From NCBI GenBank assembly GCA_965656535.1, contig CBFHKX010000003.1:349120-413119 (forward strand): a DNA stretch of 64,000 nt. The letters are read 5' to 3'. The notes beneath the pieces are model-generated. The model saw nothing but the letters and a program-made list of their open reading frames with translations. It did not search any database and had not been told where the DNA came from. This document shows, piece after piece, positions 19,365 to 28,628 of this stretch; positions within the stretch are counted from its first letter, which is position 1, and the number at the start of each line of letters is the position of its first letter. The position numbers were made by a program, and so were the translations under genes. This DNA is from Lishizhenia sp965656535 (GTDB taxonomy: Bacteria; Bacteroidota; Bacteroidia; Flavobacteriales_D; Crocinitomicaceae).

Positions 19365-20576
19365 TTACGCTAAGACTTCTCTTACTTTATCAGCTGCTTC
19401 TTGCAATAAAACTACAGAGATAACATCTAAACCAGAGTTATCAATTAATTCTTTTGCTTCGATTGCATTTGTACCTTGTAAACGAACAATTAAAGGAACT
19501 GGGAAAGAACCCATGTTCTTGTATGCGTCAACAACACCTTGTGCAACTCTGTCACATCTTACAATTCCTCCAAAAATGTTAATTAAGATTGCCTTAACGT
19601 TCTCATCTTTTAAGATAATTTTAAATGCTTTCTCAACACGTTCTGCATCAGCAGTACCACCAACGTCTAAGAAGTTTGCTGGATTACCGCCAGACATCTT
19701 AATGATATCCATAGTAGCCATTGCAAGTCCTGCACCGTTAACCATACAACCTACGTTACCATCTAACTTAACAAAGTTTAATCCTGCTTCATCTGCTTCT
19801 ACTTCCGTAGGATCTTCCTCTGTCTTATCTCGCATTTCTGCATATGCTTTGTGACGGAACAGTGCATTATCATCTAAAGTAACTTTTGCGTCTACGGCAA
19901 TAATTTTATCATCAGATGTTTTTAATACTGGGTTAATTTCAAACATTGAAGCATCACAACCTTCGTAAGCAGCATAAAGTGCAGAAACGAATTTTGTCAT
20001 TTGCTTCATAGCCATACCTGATAGTCCAAGATTGAATGCAATTTTACGCATTTGAAAACCTTGTAAACCAACTTTAGGATCTATTTCTTCTTTAAATATT
20101 AAGTGTGGAGTTTCTTCTGCAACCGTTTCGATATCCATACCACCTTCTGTAGAATACATGATGATATTTCTACCATTATCTCTATCCATAAGCACAGACA
20201 TGTAGAACTCTGAAGGTTCTGAAGCACCTGGATAATAAACATCCTCGGCAATTAATACTTTATTTACACGTTTTCCAACACCGTTTGTTTGCGCTGTTTC
20301 TAAGTGTCCACCTAAAATACCTTTAACTGTATCTTCAACTTTATCAATACCTTTTGCTAAAACAACACCATGCGATCCTGTTTCTTCTACTGTACCTTTA
20401 CCTCTACCTCCGGCGTGGATTTGCGCTTTCACTACAAACCATTCTGTACCTGTTGAAGCATTTAGTTCCTTTGCTTTTGCTACAGCATCTTCTACTTTAT
20501 CCACTACAACTCCTTCTTGAATTGCAACTCCAAAGCTTTTTAATATTGATTTCCCTTGATATTCGTGTAAATTCAT
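19365..20576 (-). CDS. sucC: Succinyl-CoA synthetase (ADP-forming) beta subunit
   Basis: 403 residues. TCA-cycle enzyme making succinate and ATP from succinyl-CoA; works with the alpha subunit SucD, which is not in this window. N-terminal ATP-grasp fold: MNLHEYQGKSILKSFGV, VVKAQIHAGGRGKG, LIAEDVYYPGASEPSEFYMS; C-terminal CoA-ligase part: GNVGCMVNGAGLAMATMD, GNPANFLDVGGTAD, ILINIFGGIVRCD, and VRLQGTNAIEAKELI. Slightly longer than the 388-residue E. coli protein, from small insertions. Monocistronic here, ending at the bidirectional terminator. Confidence 0.96.
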   Translation of the reverse strand: MNLHEYQGKSILKSFGVAIQEGVVVDKVEDAVAKAKELNASTGTEWFVVKAQIHAGGRGKGTVEETGSHGVVLAKGIDKVEDTVKGILGGHLETAQTNGVGKRVNKVLIAEDVYYPGASEPSEFYMSVLMDRDNGRNIIMYSTEGGMDIETVAEETPHLIFKEEIDPKVGLQGFQMRKIAFNLGLSGMAMKQMTKFVSALYAAYEGCDASMFEINPVLKTSDDKIIAVDAKVTLDDNALFRHKAYAEMRDKTEEDPTEVEADEAGLNFVKLDGNVGCMVNGAGLAMATMDIIKMSGGNPANFLDVGGTADAERVEKAFKIILKDENVKAILINIFGGIVRCDRVAQGVVDAYKNMGSFPVPLIVRLQGTNAIEAKELIDNSGLDVISVVLLQEAADKVREVLA

Positions 20577-20689
20577 CGTCTAATTATTATTGCGCCATAA
20601 AAGTAATTATTTGTTTGTAGAATAGTGAAAAATCACAAATAAAATTTAGAAAACTATTCCTTTATTACCGCGTGATTTGACTTTTAGCT

Positions 20690-21313
20690 CTAAAATTTAG
20701 CTGAGAATCCAAAACTTAGTAATGGACCACCTAAACCAATGGCTGCATTTAAGCCAACATGCTCATTAAAGAAGTATCTTGTACCAATAGCAAGTCTTAA
20801 TGCAACTGGCAAAAGAGATTCTGTATCTTCCGATGTAAAACCTGGATCATTTGTATCAAATGTAAACGTTCTATTCCCATAACCTGCTCCTCCCGAAAGA
20901 TAGGCATCGAAGTTATCAGAATTCTTAACAAAATGATAATTGAAAGTTAGAAGTAAATTCAATTTTTGAGTCCGTAAATCATAGTTATAAACAACAGGCT
21001 GATTATTCGAATTCACTGAATTTTCTGTGTATTCAATTGTGGTATTATTAAAGTTAATATCTGCACCAATCCCAAAATTATCAGCAACCATATACTCTCC
21101 TCTAATTCCGAGAGGACCGATACCTGAAATTTTCAAATCTTGTTCTGACCCGGATGCTGCATAAGCATTCTTAAAAATTGCTGTATACAAATTGGGAAAA
21201 CCATAAAAGGCGTCAACAACCACGTTGCCTTCTCTTAGTACTTGAGCTTGTGCTGAATTTGTTGATAAAACAATTGCACTAACCAATACAAATAATTGAA
21301 TTGTCTTTTTCAT
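20690..21313 (-). CDS. Outer-membrane beta-barrel protein
   Basis: 207 residues. Signal peptide MKKTIQLFVLVSAIVLSTNSAQA, then alternating beta strands typical of a small eight-stranded barrel: GPLGIRGEYMVADNFGIGADINF, NLLLTFNYHFV, YLSGGAGYGNR and a C-terminal strand closing on the aromatic ALGLGG...FGFSAKF. Outer-membrane location inferred; no substrate or partner indicated. Lies 84 bp downstream of the aconitase gene but behind a terminator, so it probably has its own promoter. Confidence 0.8.
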   Translation of the reverse strand: MKKTIQLFVLVSAIVLSTNSAQAQVLREGNVVVDAFYGFPNLYTAIFKNAYAASGSEQDLKISGIGPLGIRGEYMVADNFGIGADINFNNTTIEYTENSVNSNNQPVVYNYDLRTQKLNLLLTFNYHFVKNSDNFDAYLSGGAGYGNRTFTFDTNDPGFTSEDTESLLPVALRLAIGTRYFFNEHVGLNAAIGLGGPLLSFGFSAKF

Positions 21314-21334
21314 ATCTTTTTTTTTAACGGAGTT

Positions 21335-21376
21335 AAAAAAAAAGACAAAAGCCGATCACATAAGTATGAACGGCTT
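21335..21376 (-). terminator. Intrinsic terminator of the aconitase gene
   Basis: Read on the minus strand: AAGCCGTTCA, 8-nt loop, TGATCGGCTT (10-bp stem with one T-T mismatch; 21349-21358 and 21367-21376), followed by a T-rich run at 21335-21348. Confidence 0.8.
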
Positions 21377-21397
21377 AAAAAAACAGATGAATTGCTT

Positions 21398-23671
21398 TTA
21401 ATTCTTTAAAGCATCTTCCTTAATTTTATTTAAAGCAGAACCTTTTTGGAACCACTCAATTTGCTGCGCGTTGTAAGTGTGATTTAATTTAATCATATCC
21501 TTAGAACCATCTTTATGAGCAACCTCTAATGTCAATTGCTTTTCAGGAGCAAAATCAGCGAGATCAATAAAGTTAAATGTATCGTCTTCTTTGATTAAAT
21601 CGTAATCTGCCTCATTCGTAAAAGTAAGACCTAACATACCTTGCTTTTTAAGGTTTGTTTCGTGGATACGTGCAAAGGACTTAACAATAACGGCAATAAC
21701 TCCTAAATGTCTTGGCTCCATTGCAGCGTGCTCTCTTGAAGAACCTTCTCCGTAGTTATGATCTCCAACAACAATTGAAGGTACACCAGCTGCTTTGTAT
21801 GCTCTAGCAGCGTCTGGAACAGCAGAAACCTCTCCAGTTAATTGATTTACGACTTCGTTTGTTTTACCACCAAATGCGTTAACAGCACCGATTAAACAAT
21901 TGTTAGAAATATTATCTAGGTGACCTCTGTATCTTAACCATGGACCAGCCATCGAAATATGATCTGTAGTACATTTACCAAACGCCTTAATTAAAAGTTT
22001 TGCTCCATTAATATTTTCTCCATTCCATGGAGCGAAAGGTGTAAGTAACTGTAAACGATCAGATTTAGGGTCTACAACCACCTGTACAGCTGAACCATCT
22101 TCGGCCGGTGCTTGATAACCGTTATCTTCTACATCAAAACCTTTTTTCGGCAACTCGTCTCCAGTTGGAGCTTCTAACATTACAGACTCACCGTTTTTAT
22201 TCATTAATGTATCTGTCATAGGGTTAAAATCTAACCTACCTGAGATCGCGATTGCTGCAACTATTTCTGGCGAAGCAACAAAGGCATGTGTATTCGGGTT
22301 TCCGTCTGCTCTTTTTGCGAAGTTTCTATTAAACGAGTGAACAATAGAGTTTTTAGGCGCATTCTTAGGATCAGAATAACGTGCCCATTGACCGATACAT
22401 GGTCCGCAAGCATTTGTAAAAATTGTAGCGTCTAAATCTTCAAAAATATCAATTAATCCGTCTCTTTCAGCAGTAAAACGTACCATTTCTGAACCTGGAT
22501 TAATACCAAATTGCGCTTTTGTTTCCAACCCTTTATCTACGGCTTGTTTTGCAATAGAAGCAGCACGTGCTAAATCTTCATAGGAAGAGTTTGTACATGA
22601 ACCAATTAATCCCCATTCAACATCTAAGGGCCAGCCGTTTTCTGTAGCTTTTGCCGTCATTTGTCCTACTTCCGTACCTAAATCTGGAGAAAAAGGTCCG
22701 TTTAACTGAGGCATTAACTCAGAAAGGTTAATTTCTATTACTTGATCAAAATATTGTTCTGGGTTATCGTAAACCTCTTGGTCTCCCGTTAAGTGCTCGG
22801 CTACCTGATCTGCCAATTCTACAATGTCTGCTCTATCTGTAGCTTTTAAATATCTACGCATAGATTCGTCATAACCAAAAGTAGAAGTTGTAGCTCCAAT
22901 TTCTGCTCCCATGTTACAAATTGTACCTTTTCCAGTACAAGACATAGACTGAGCACCTTCTCCGAAATACTCTACAATTGCACCGGTACCACCTTTAACA
23001 GTTAAAATATCTGCAACTTTAAGAATAACATCTTTTGGCGCAGCCCAACCGTTTAATTTACCAGTAAGCTTAACACCTATAAGTTTTGGAAATTTCAACT
23101 CCCAAGCCATACCTGCCATTACATCAACAGCATCAGCTCCACCAACACCAACAGCGACCATTCCTAATCCTCCGGCATTTACTGTATGTGAGTCAGTTCC
23201 TATCATCATTCCACCTGGAAAAGCATAGTTTTCTAAAACTACTTGGTGAATAATACCTGCTCCAGGTTTCCAAAATCCAATACCATATTTATCACAAACA
23301 GAACTTAAGAAATTAAAGACTTCGTTGTTCTTATTGATTCCATCTTGTAAATCTTTTGAAGCACCTAGTTTAGCTTGAATTAAGTGATCTGCATGCGCCG
23401 TTGAAGGAACAGCAACTTTATCTTTACCCGCTTGCATAAACTGTAACAATGCCATTTGAGCCGTTGCATCTTGCATGGCTACTCTATCTGGAGCAAAATC
23501 TACATAAGATTTCCCTCTTGTATGTGCTTGTGTAGCTTCTCCCTCCCATAAGTGAGTGTAAAGAATTTTCTCTGCTAACGTTAACGGTTTGTTTACGATT
23601 TTTCTTGCAGCTGCAATACGTTCTGGATAACGTTCGTAAACAGCCTTAATCATGTCTATGTCAAATGCCAT
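21398..23671 (-). CDS. Aconitate hydratase
   Basis: 757 residues. Isomerises citrate to isocitrate in the TCA cycle using a [4Fe-4S] cluster. The three cluster cysteines are present in GSCTNSSYEDLARAA and TNACGPCIGQW. Other motifs: PGGMMIGTDSHTVNAGGLG, GKGTICNMGAEIGAT, the swivel-domain VVGDHNYGEGSSREHAAM and ARIHETNLKKQGML. The length and motifs fit the mitochondrial-like aconitase common in Bacteroidota rather than E. coli AcnB. Single gene with its own terminator. Confidence 0.95.
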   Translation of the reverse strand: MAFDIDMIKAVYERYPERIAAARKIVNKPLTLAEKILYTHLWEGEATQAHTRGKSYVDFAPDRVAMQDATAQMALLQFMQAGKDKVAVPSTAHADHLIQAKLGASKDLQDGINKNNEVFNFLSSVCDKYGIGFWKPGAGIIHQVVLENYAFPGGMMIGTDSHTVNAGGLGMVAVGVGGADAVDVMAGMAWELKFPKLIGVKLTGKLNGWAAPKDVILKVADILTVKGGTGAIVEYFGEGAQSMSCTGKGTICNMGAEIGATTSTFGYDESMRRYLKATDRADIVELADQVAEHLTGDQEVYDNPEQYFDQVIEINLSELMPQLNGPFSPDLGTEVGQMTAKATENGWPLDVEWGLIGSCTNSSYEDLARAASIAKQAVDKGLETKAQFGINPGSEMVRFTAERDGLIDIFEDLDATIFTNACGPCIGQWARYSDPKNAPKNSIVHSFNRNFAKRADGNPNTHAFVASPEIVAAIAISGRLDFNPMTDTLMNKNGESVMLEAPTGDELPKKGFDVEDNGYQAPAEDGSAVQVVVDPKSDRLQLLTPFAPWNGENINGAKLLIKAFGKCTTDHISMAGPWLRYRGHLDNISNNCLIGAVNAFGGKTNEVVNQLTGEVSAVPDAARAYKAAGVPSIVVGDHNYGEGSSREHAAMEPRHLGVIAVIVKSFARIHETNLKKQGMLGLTFTNEADYDLIKEDDTFNFIDLADFAPEKQLTLEVAHKDGSKDMIKLNHTYNAQQIEWFQKGSALNKIKEDALKN

Positions 23672-24031
23672 GTTTTATTATGCTTTAAAGTTCTAAAAAT
23701 GTTGTGCGAATTTAATAAAACTCTAATTAAGAAAAAAGCAGAAGCTGCGCTAAATACTTAATTATATTTATTCTAAAGAAAAATTAATTAACAAGCTAGA
23801 CAAGACTCCATGAATACTCTGTTTTCTATTAAATAAACCAGGACTGTCTGTAAAATAGTACATTCCCAAAAAGGCATAGTATTGATTAATGTTAAAAACA
23901 AAAACTAAAATTCTTGACTCAAGAGATAGCATCTCTCTAATATTTCATAAGGTATACACTGAAAATTGAACACTACTCATGCTAAATATCATATAACCGC
24001 TAATTGAATTTTAAATGGTTTTTCAATTTAC
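23672..24031. other. Intergenic stretch of about 360 bp
   Basis: Between the aconitase start and the end of the MORN-repeat gene. It must hold the aconitase promoter, though no clean TAnnTTTG box was found. Its middle contains a short minus-strand open frame (23768-23932), listed separately as a possible remnant. No RNA gene was seen. Confidence 0.5.
23768..23932 (-). pseudogene. Possible remnant of an outer-membrane-type C-terminus (54 codons)
   Basis: Minus-strand frame of 54 codons from the ATG at 23930-23932, bounded upstream by an in-frame TGA. Its product reads like the end of a Bacteroidota porin or barrel: INQYYAFLGMYYF in the middle and a final HGVLSSLLINFSLE, where an aromatic/hydrophobic terminal strand is usual. 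No signal peptide. It may be a decayed fragment, a tiny real gene, or chance. Confidence 0.3.
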
Positions 24032-25147
24032 TTATATCTTTTTGCTCTTCGCTTCTTTTTTTAACCTTTTTCTCTCTTCTTTTAGTCTTTTCTTCTCGGC
24101 TTTCTTAGCTTTTTTAGCTGCCTTGCTATCAGTTGGAATAGCATCATCTTCTTTACCTACTGTAGCTTCGCCTCCTAAAGTCCTGATTTCATTTCCATAT
24201 TTATCATAAACGTGCTCTTCAACTAAAATATCTTTTTTGTAAAGTGCTTGTCGCTTAATCTTATTATCTGGAAAACGTTCTTCAAACCAACCTTCTTTTT
24301 TATCGTTTTTGTAGTTCTCTGAAAGTTGAACAAACCCTTGAGTATAATAAGTAATGAAGTTTCCGTCTTTTTCACCTTCATCCCATACTTCAGTTTTTAG
24401 CAAAACGCCATTATCAAAATAATACTTAAACTCGCCGTCTTTCTGTCCTTCTTTGTAATTTAAATCTTGCGTCAAGGTTCCTTCGTTATTGTATGTTTTA
24501 AAAGAACCCTCAAGTAATCCATTTTTATAGTATACTTCTTTTCTTAGTTTTGAATCTTTCCAATAATCAGACTTTACACCATGAAGTAAACCATTATTAT
24601 AATTTTCAATCTTGGCCGTATCTCTGGCGTAAAGCGCATTACCTGCTGCATCTTTACCGGTAATAAATTGTTTCCAGTAAATAGACTTACCGTGTTTTTG
24701 TCCGTCTAAATAAGCTATTTGCCAAGCTTCTAAAGCAGAACTATCATTGTAATACGTCCACACCCCATTTTCTAAACCTGCTACATATGAGGTAACTACT
24801 TGCGGACAACCACTTTGGTAATACGTAGTATCTGTTCCTTGTTGTTTTCCATTTACAAAATAAACTGTTCTTTGCTTTAATCCATTCATATGACAGGTTT
24901 CGCAATAACCAGTATAAGGAGAAGCAGTCCCTCTAGAAAAAACGGTGTTTGTACCCGGATCCATTTCAAGTTTTTCACCGCAATCCACAACTGTATCAGA
25001 CAAACCACACTCCCATTGCGCATAGCGTTGTCCGGCTCTATCAGCAGACTTTTTCCAACAGGGCTCTTTTTTAAATGTTGGGATTTCTTCTTGAGCAAAA
25101 GAGCTGAATACAATAAATAGTAAACTTATGAGTAGAGTTGATTTCAT
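24032..25147 (-). CDS. Exported MORN-repeat (YwqK-like) protein
   Basis: 371 residues. Signal peptide MKSTLLISLLFIVFSSFA, cut before QEE. At least seven MORN-type repeats of about 23 residues follow, with cores such as NGVWTYYND, GKSIYWKQF, GVKSDYWKDS, GSFKTYNNEG, GEFKYYFDNG, GNFITYYTQG and GWFEERFPDN. The N-terminal part has several cysteines (CWKKS, WECGL, VDCGEK, YCETCHMNG). The end is a very basic K/R/A tail (KKAKKAEKKRLKEERKRLKK). Family members are often labelled YwqK antitoxins, but no toxin partner is present; an envelope role is more likely. Last of three genes with 1-bp gaps. Confidence 0.82.
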   Translation of the reverse strand: MKSTLLISLLFIVFSSFAQEEIPTFKKEPCWKKSADRAGQRYAQWECGLSDTVVDCGEKLEMDPGTNTVFSRGTASPYTGYCETCHMNGLKQRTVYFVNGKQQGTDTTYYQSGCPQVVTSYVAGLENGVWTYYNDSSALEAWQIAYLDGQKHGKSIYWKQFITGKDAAGNALYARDTAKIENYNNGLLHGVKSDYWKDSKLRKEVYYKNGLLEGSFKTYNNEGTLTQDLNYKEGQKDGEFKYYFDNGVLLKTEVWDEGEKDGNFITYYTQGFVQLSENYKNDKKEGWFEERFPDNKIKRQALYKKDILVEEHVYDKYGNEIRTLGGEATVGKEDDAIPTDSKAAKKAKKAEKKRLKEERKRLKKEAKSKKI

Positions 25148-25148
25148 C

Positions 25149-25538
25149 TTATTTTAATTTTTCTAGAGCTTTTTGCAGTAAAACAGGGATTTCGGTAGTT
25201 TGGTTTTTATCAAAATCAAAACAAACCAATACAGACTCTCCTGTTGTTTTTTCTTTCTTGTTTGCAAATAACGTGTAGGACAAAGAGAAACTTTTATTGC
25301 CAATGTGTTTTGTCCTTACTTGGATCTCAACTTTATCTTCTAGAAAAACAGGCTTTTTATACTCGATTATATTTTTTAATAAAATAATCCCATTTTTCTT
25401 CCAATTCCAGTCTTTGCCCAAAAGTTGGTTTAAATAATAGATACGGGCCGACTCAAAGTAGCTTAAGTAAACCGCATTATTAACATGGCCCATCATGTCA
25501 CAATCTGAAAATCGAACTTGAATTTTAGCGTTATCCAT
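25149..25538 (-). CDS. Acyl-CoA thioesterase, 4HBT (YbgC/FadM-like) family
   Basis: 129 residues, a single hotdog fold. The signature is at the N-terminus: VRFSDCDMMGHVNNAVYLSYFESAR, with the catalytic-type Asp and the HVNN motif. Hydrolyses an acyl-CoA; the natural substrate cannot be told. Lies between the CapD-type epimerase gene and the MORN protein gene, with single-base gaps on both sides, so it is co-transcribed with them. Confidence 0.9.
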   Translation of the reverse strand: MDNAKIQVRFSDCDMMGHVNNAVYLSYFESARIYYLNQLLGKDWNWKKNGIILLKNIIEYKKPVFLEDKVEIQVRTKHIGNKSFSLSYTLFANKKEKTTGESVLVCFDFDKNQTTEIPVLLQKALEKLK

Positions 25539-25539
25539 T

Positions 25540-27417
25540 TTATTTATCGAGTGTTTGAAATTCCGAATTATTACTTTTAAACTCTGGCACTAACTCTTTC
25601 ATCTTTCTTACGATGTCGAAATTATTTTGATTCTCAAAAAGAGAAATAAGTGCATTAATTTCACCTAATTTTTCTTCCTTTTCTGCGCGCACAAGTGCTT
25701 TTAAAATTTGTGGATGATGCGTTTCTATTGTATTTTCTTCATTTGCCAAAAGTTCCTCGTATAGCTTTTCGCCTGGTCTTAAACCAGATATTTTGATCTC
25801 AATATCTTTACCTAATTCTAAACCAGAAAGTTTGATCATTTTCTTTGCTAAATCGATAATTTTGACCGACTCACCCATATCGAAAACAAAAATTTCTCCA
25901 CCTTGCCCCATACTTCCAGCTTCTAAAACTAACTGACATGCTTCGGGTATAGTCATAAAAAAACGTGTAATTCTTTCATCTGTAACAGTGATTGGACCAC
26001 CCTGCTCTATCTGTCTTCTAAAAAGAGGAATAACAGAACCATTTGAACCTAAAACATTACCAAAACGAGTGGTAATAAATTGCGTATTTGACTTCTCATT
26101 TTTAATTTGTGCATAAATTTCTGCAATGCGTTTAGAAGCACCCATCACATTTGTTGGATTTACAGCTTTATCCGTAGAAATCATCACAAACTTCTCCACC
26201 TTTGTAGCACAGGCAGCGTCTACTAAGTTTTTTGTACCGTTTATATTTGTTAAAATAGCTTCAGAAGGGTTATCTTCCATTAACGGAACATGCTTGTAGG
26301 CTGCTGCATGAAACACAACATCAGGTTGATAGGTTTCAAAAACATTGTGTATGCGTTGCGTATTTCTAATATCACCTATTATTACATCAAAATCAAAGAA
26401 ATCAAAATTCTGTTTCAATTCATTTTGCAAATCATACAACGGAGATTCTGCTTGATCTAATAAAACCAATTTTGCAGGTTGATACTTGGCTAAAATTCTA
26501 ACCATTCCACTACCTATTGAACCTGCTGCACCAGTAATTAGGATCACTTTTCCTTTTAATTCGGCACTAATCTTATCCTCGTCGAGTTGAATTTCTTTTC
26601 TACCTAGTAAATCCTCTATCCTTACCTTTTGAATTTGCTTAGCCGAGAATTCTCCATTTATCCAGCTTTTATGACTTGGAACAGAAACCACATTCACTCC
26701 TTTTTCTAAACAGGTTTCAATTATTTTTTTCTTGTTTTCTTTTTTAGCAGATTGAATTGCAATAATCACTTCATTCACTCCTTCTGAATCAATTAAATAC
26801 TCAAGTTTTGAGCTATGCATAATTGTTGTTCCTTCGAGCCTGTTTCCCTTTAATTTTTTATTATCGTCAATAAACCCAACTATATCATATCCAATTCTTA
26901 CATCTTTTTCAATTGTTCTCTTTGTGATTAAACCCGATACACCAGCACCATATATTAATACTCTCTTTTTCGTTTCACTTCTTTTTATACTTTCTAAATA
27001 ATAGAGCTTTACAATAAAACGAGCACCAATCATCAAGAAAGTTCCGATAAGAAATTCTGTAATTAAAACCGAAGTTGGAAAAAGAAAGTAGTCATCAATA
27101 AAAAAATAGCGGACCAAGCCTAAGGCGAAGAACAAAAAGGTACAAACTGCACCAGCAACCGTTATTCTTCTTACATCATAACTTGAGGTATGCCTTACCA
27201 AACCCTTATGAATTTGAAATAAGTAAAACACCGTTCCTTTTACAATAAAAAATACTGGAATTGAATACAAGATGATATTTAACTCTTTATAGAGCTTATC
27301 CTCACTTGTATAAACATCAAATCGAATCAAAAAGGCCAAAACGAGTGACAGGAAAGAAATTAACAAATCTGTTAAAATAATTATCCATCTTGGCGTGCTT
27401 GTACTCGGTAATTGCAT
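25540..27417 (-). CDS. Membrane nucleotide-sugar 4,6-dehydratase/epimerase (CapD/WbpM family)
   Basis: 625 residues from the ATG at 27415-27417; a TTG seven codons upstream is less likely. Four N-terminal membrane helices (to about residue 140) are followed by a first Rossmann region (VLIYGAGVSGLITKRTIE at about 165) and then the catalytic SDR domain: LITGAAGSIGSGMVRIL at about 290, GDIRN, VFHAAAYKHVPLMEDNP, MISTDKAVNPTNVMGASKR with a Met variant of the usual YxxxK, and TRFGNVLGSNGSVIPLF. Acts on UDP-GlcNAc-type sugars for surface polysaccharide. First gene of its operon. Confidence 0.92.
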   Translation of the reverse strand: MQLPSTSTPRWIIILTDLLISFLSLVLAFLIRFDVYTSEDKLYKELNIILYSIPVFFIVKGTVFYLFQIHKGLVRHTSSYDVRRITVAGAVCTFLFFALGLVRYFFIDDYFLFPTSVLITEFLIGTFLMIGARFIVKLYYLESIKRSETKKRVLIYGAGVSGLITKRTIEKDVRIGYDIVGFIDDNKKLKGNRLEGTTIMHSSKLEYLIDSEGVNEVIIAIQSAKKENKKKIIETCLEKGVNVVSVPSHKSWINGEFSAKQIQKVRIEDLLGRKEIQLDEDKISAELKGKVILITGAAGSIGSGMVRILAKYQPAKLVLLDQAESPLYDLQNELKQNFDFFDFDVIIGDIRNTQRIHNVFETYQPDVVFHAAAYKHVPLMEDNPSEAILTNINGTKNLVDAACATKVEKFVMISTDKAVNPTNVMGASKRIAEIYAQIKNEKSNTQFITTRFGNVLGSNGSVIPLFRRQIEQGGPITVTDERITRFFMTIPEACQLVLEAGSMGQGGEIFVFDMGESVKIIDLAKKMIKLSGLELGKDIEIKISGLRPGEKLYEELLANEENTIETHHPQILKALVRAEKEEKLGEINALISLFENQNNFDIVRKMKELVPEFKSNNSEFQTLDK

Positions 27418-27435
27418 AGCTTGAATTTCTGGGCG

Positions 27436-27443
27436 CAAATGTA
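27436..27443 (-). promoter_or_regulatory. -7 box for the CapD-type operon
   Basis: Minus-strand TACATTTG matches TAnnTTTG, 18 nt before the ATG at 27417. The upstream -33 element is not clear. Confidence 0.4.
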
Positions 27444-27491
27444 AAAGTAAGCATTTACAAATAACTTGTAATTAGAAAGACTTTTTTCTGA

Positions 27492-27520
27492 TTGCACTCT
27501 TTTAAAGTTTACTATTTTTG
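27492..27520 (+). promoter_or_regulatory. Promoter of gcvT operon
   Basis: TTG at 27492-27494, 18-nt spacer, then TATTTTTG (27513-27520), fitting the Bacteroidota TTTG / TAnnTTTG pattern. The ATG is 19 nt downstream at 27540. Confidence 0.55.
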
Positions 27521-27539
27521 AAACGATAAAAAAACAAGG

Positions 27540-28622
27540 ATGAAAAATACAGCGTTAACAAAAGTACACGAGCAGTTGGGAGCCAAGATGGTTCCTTTTG
27601 CAGGTTATAATATGCCTGTGCAATATGAAGGAGTAAAAGTTGAGCACGAAAAGGTAAGAACCGGTGTAGGTGTTTTTGATGTTTCGCACATGGGAGAATT
27701 TCTTATCTCTGGTCCGAATGCCCTAGATTTAATTCAAAAAATCTCTTCAAACGACGCAAGTAAGCTAGTTGTTAATCAAGCCCAGTATAGCTGTATGCCG
27801 AATGATAAAGGCGGGATTGTAGATGACTTGATTATTTACAAAATGAAGGAAGAACAATACCTATTAGTTGTTAATGCTTCAAACATAGAAAAAGATTGGA
27901 ATTGGATCTCATCACATAATTCAATGCATGCAGATATGAAGAATATTTCTGACGAGTATTCTCTTCTTGCGATTCAAGGACCTAAAGCTGCCGAAGCAAT
28001 GCAATCTTTAACAGATGTAAATTTATCTGACATTAAGTTCTACACCTTTAATGTTGGTCCGTTTGCTGGAGTAGATAATGTAATTATTTCTGCAACTGGA
28101 TATACAGGCTCTGGAGGCTTTGAAATTTACTGTAAAAACGACCAAGTAGAACAAGTTTGGAACAAGGTGTTTGAAGCAGGTAAAGATTGGGGAATTAAAC
28201 CAATAGGCCTTGCAGCAAGAGATACTTTGCGTTTAGAAATGGGGTATTGTTTATACGGAAATGATATAGATGATACAACATCTCCACTCGAAGCTGGTTT
28301 AGGTTGGATTACTAAGTTTTCTAAAGACTTTATTAATGCCGATGCGCTTTTAAAACAGAAAGAAGAAGGAATCACAAAAAAATTAGTTGGTTTTAAAATG
28401 GTAGACCGCGGAATACCAAGACATGATTATGAAATTGTGAATACGTCTGGTGAAAACATAGGAAGAGTTACTTCTGGAACAATGGCTCCGTCTTTAAACG
28501 AAGGGATTGGTTTGGGATATGTAACAAAAGACCTTTCTGCTCCGGGTTCAGAAATTTATATTTCAGTAAGAAACAAACAATTAAAAGCTGAAGTTGTTAA
28601 GCTTCCTTTTTACAAAGGATAA
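27540..28622 (+). CDS. gcvT: Aminomethyltransferase (glycine cleavage T protein)
   Basis: 360 residues, usual GcvT length. Transfers the aminomethyl methylene to tetrahydrofolate in the glycine cleavage system. Motifs: KVHEQLGAKMVPFAGYNMPVQY at the N-terminus, GVFDVSHMGEF with the folate-site Asp, QYSCMPNDKGGIVDDLIIY, ATGYTGSGGFEIYC, ARDTLRLEMGYCLYG, and GRVTSGTMAPSL near the end. The other glycine cleavage genes are not in this window. It starts a plus-strand group with a carotenoid desaturase-like gene 6 bp downstream. Confidence 0.95.
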   Translation: MKNTALTKVHEQLGAKMVPFAGYNMPVQYEGVKVEHEKVRTGVGVFDVSHMGEFLISGPNALDLIQKISSNDASKLVVNQAQYSCMPNDKGGIVDDLIIYKMKEEQYLLVVNASNIEKDWNWISSHNSMHADMKNISDEYSLLAIQGPKAAEAMQSLTDVNLSDIKFYTFNVGPFAGVDNVIISATGYTGSGGFEIYCKNDQVEQVWNKVFEAGKDWGIKPIGLAARDTLRLEMGYCLYGNDIDDTTSPLEAGLGWITKFSKDFINADALLKQKEEGITKKLVGFKMVDRGIPRHDYEIVNTSGENIGRVTSGTMAPSLNEGIGLGYVTKDLSAPGSEIYISVRNKQLKAEVVKLPFYKG

Positions 28623-28628
28623 TTTACC

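Noticed and set aside
24032..25147. MORN-repeat protein as half of a toxin-antitoxin pair
   Set aside because: The YwqK label is common for this repeat type, but no toxin gene is adjacent and the protein is exported.
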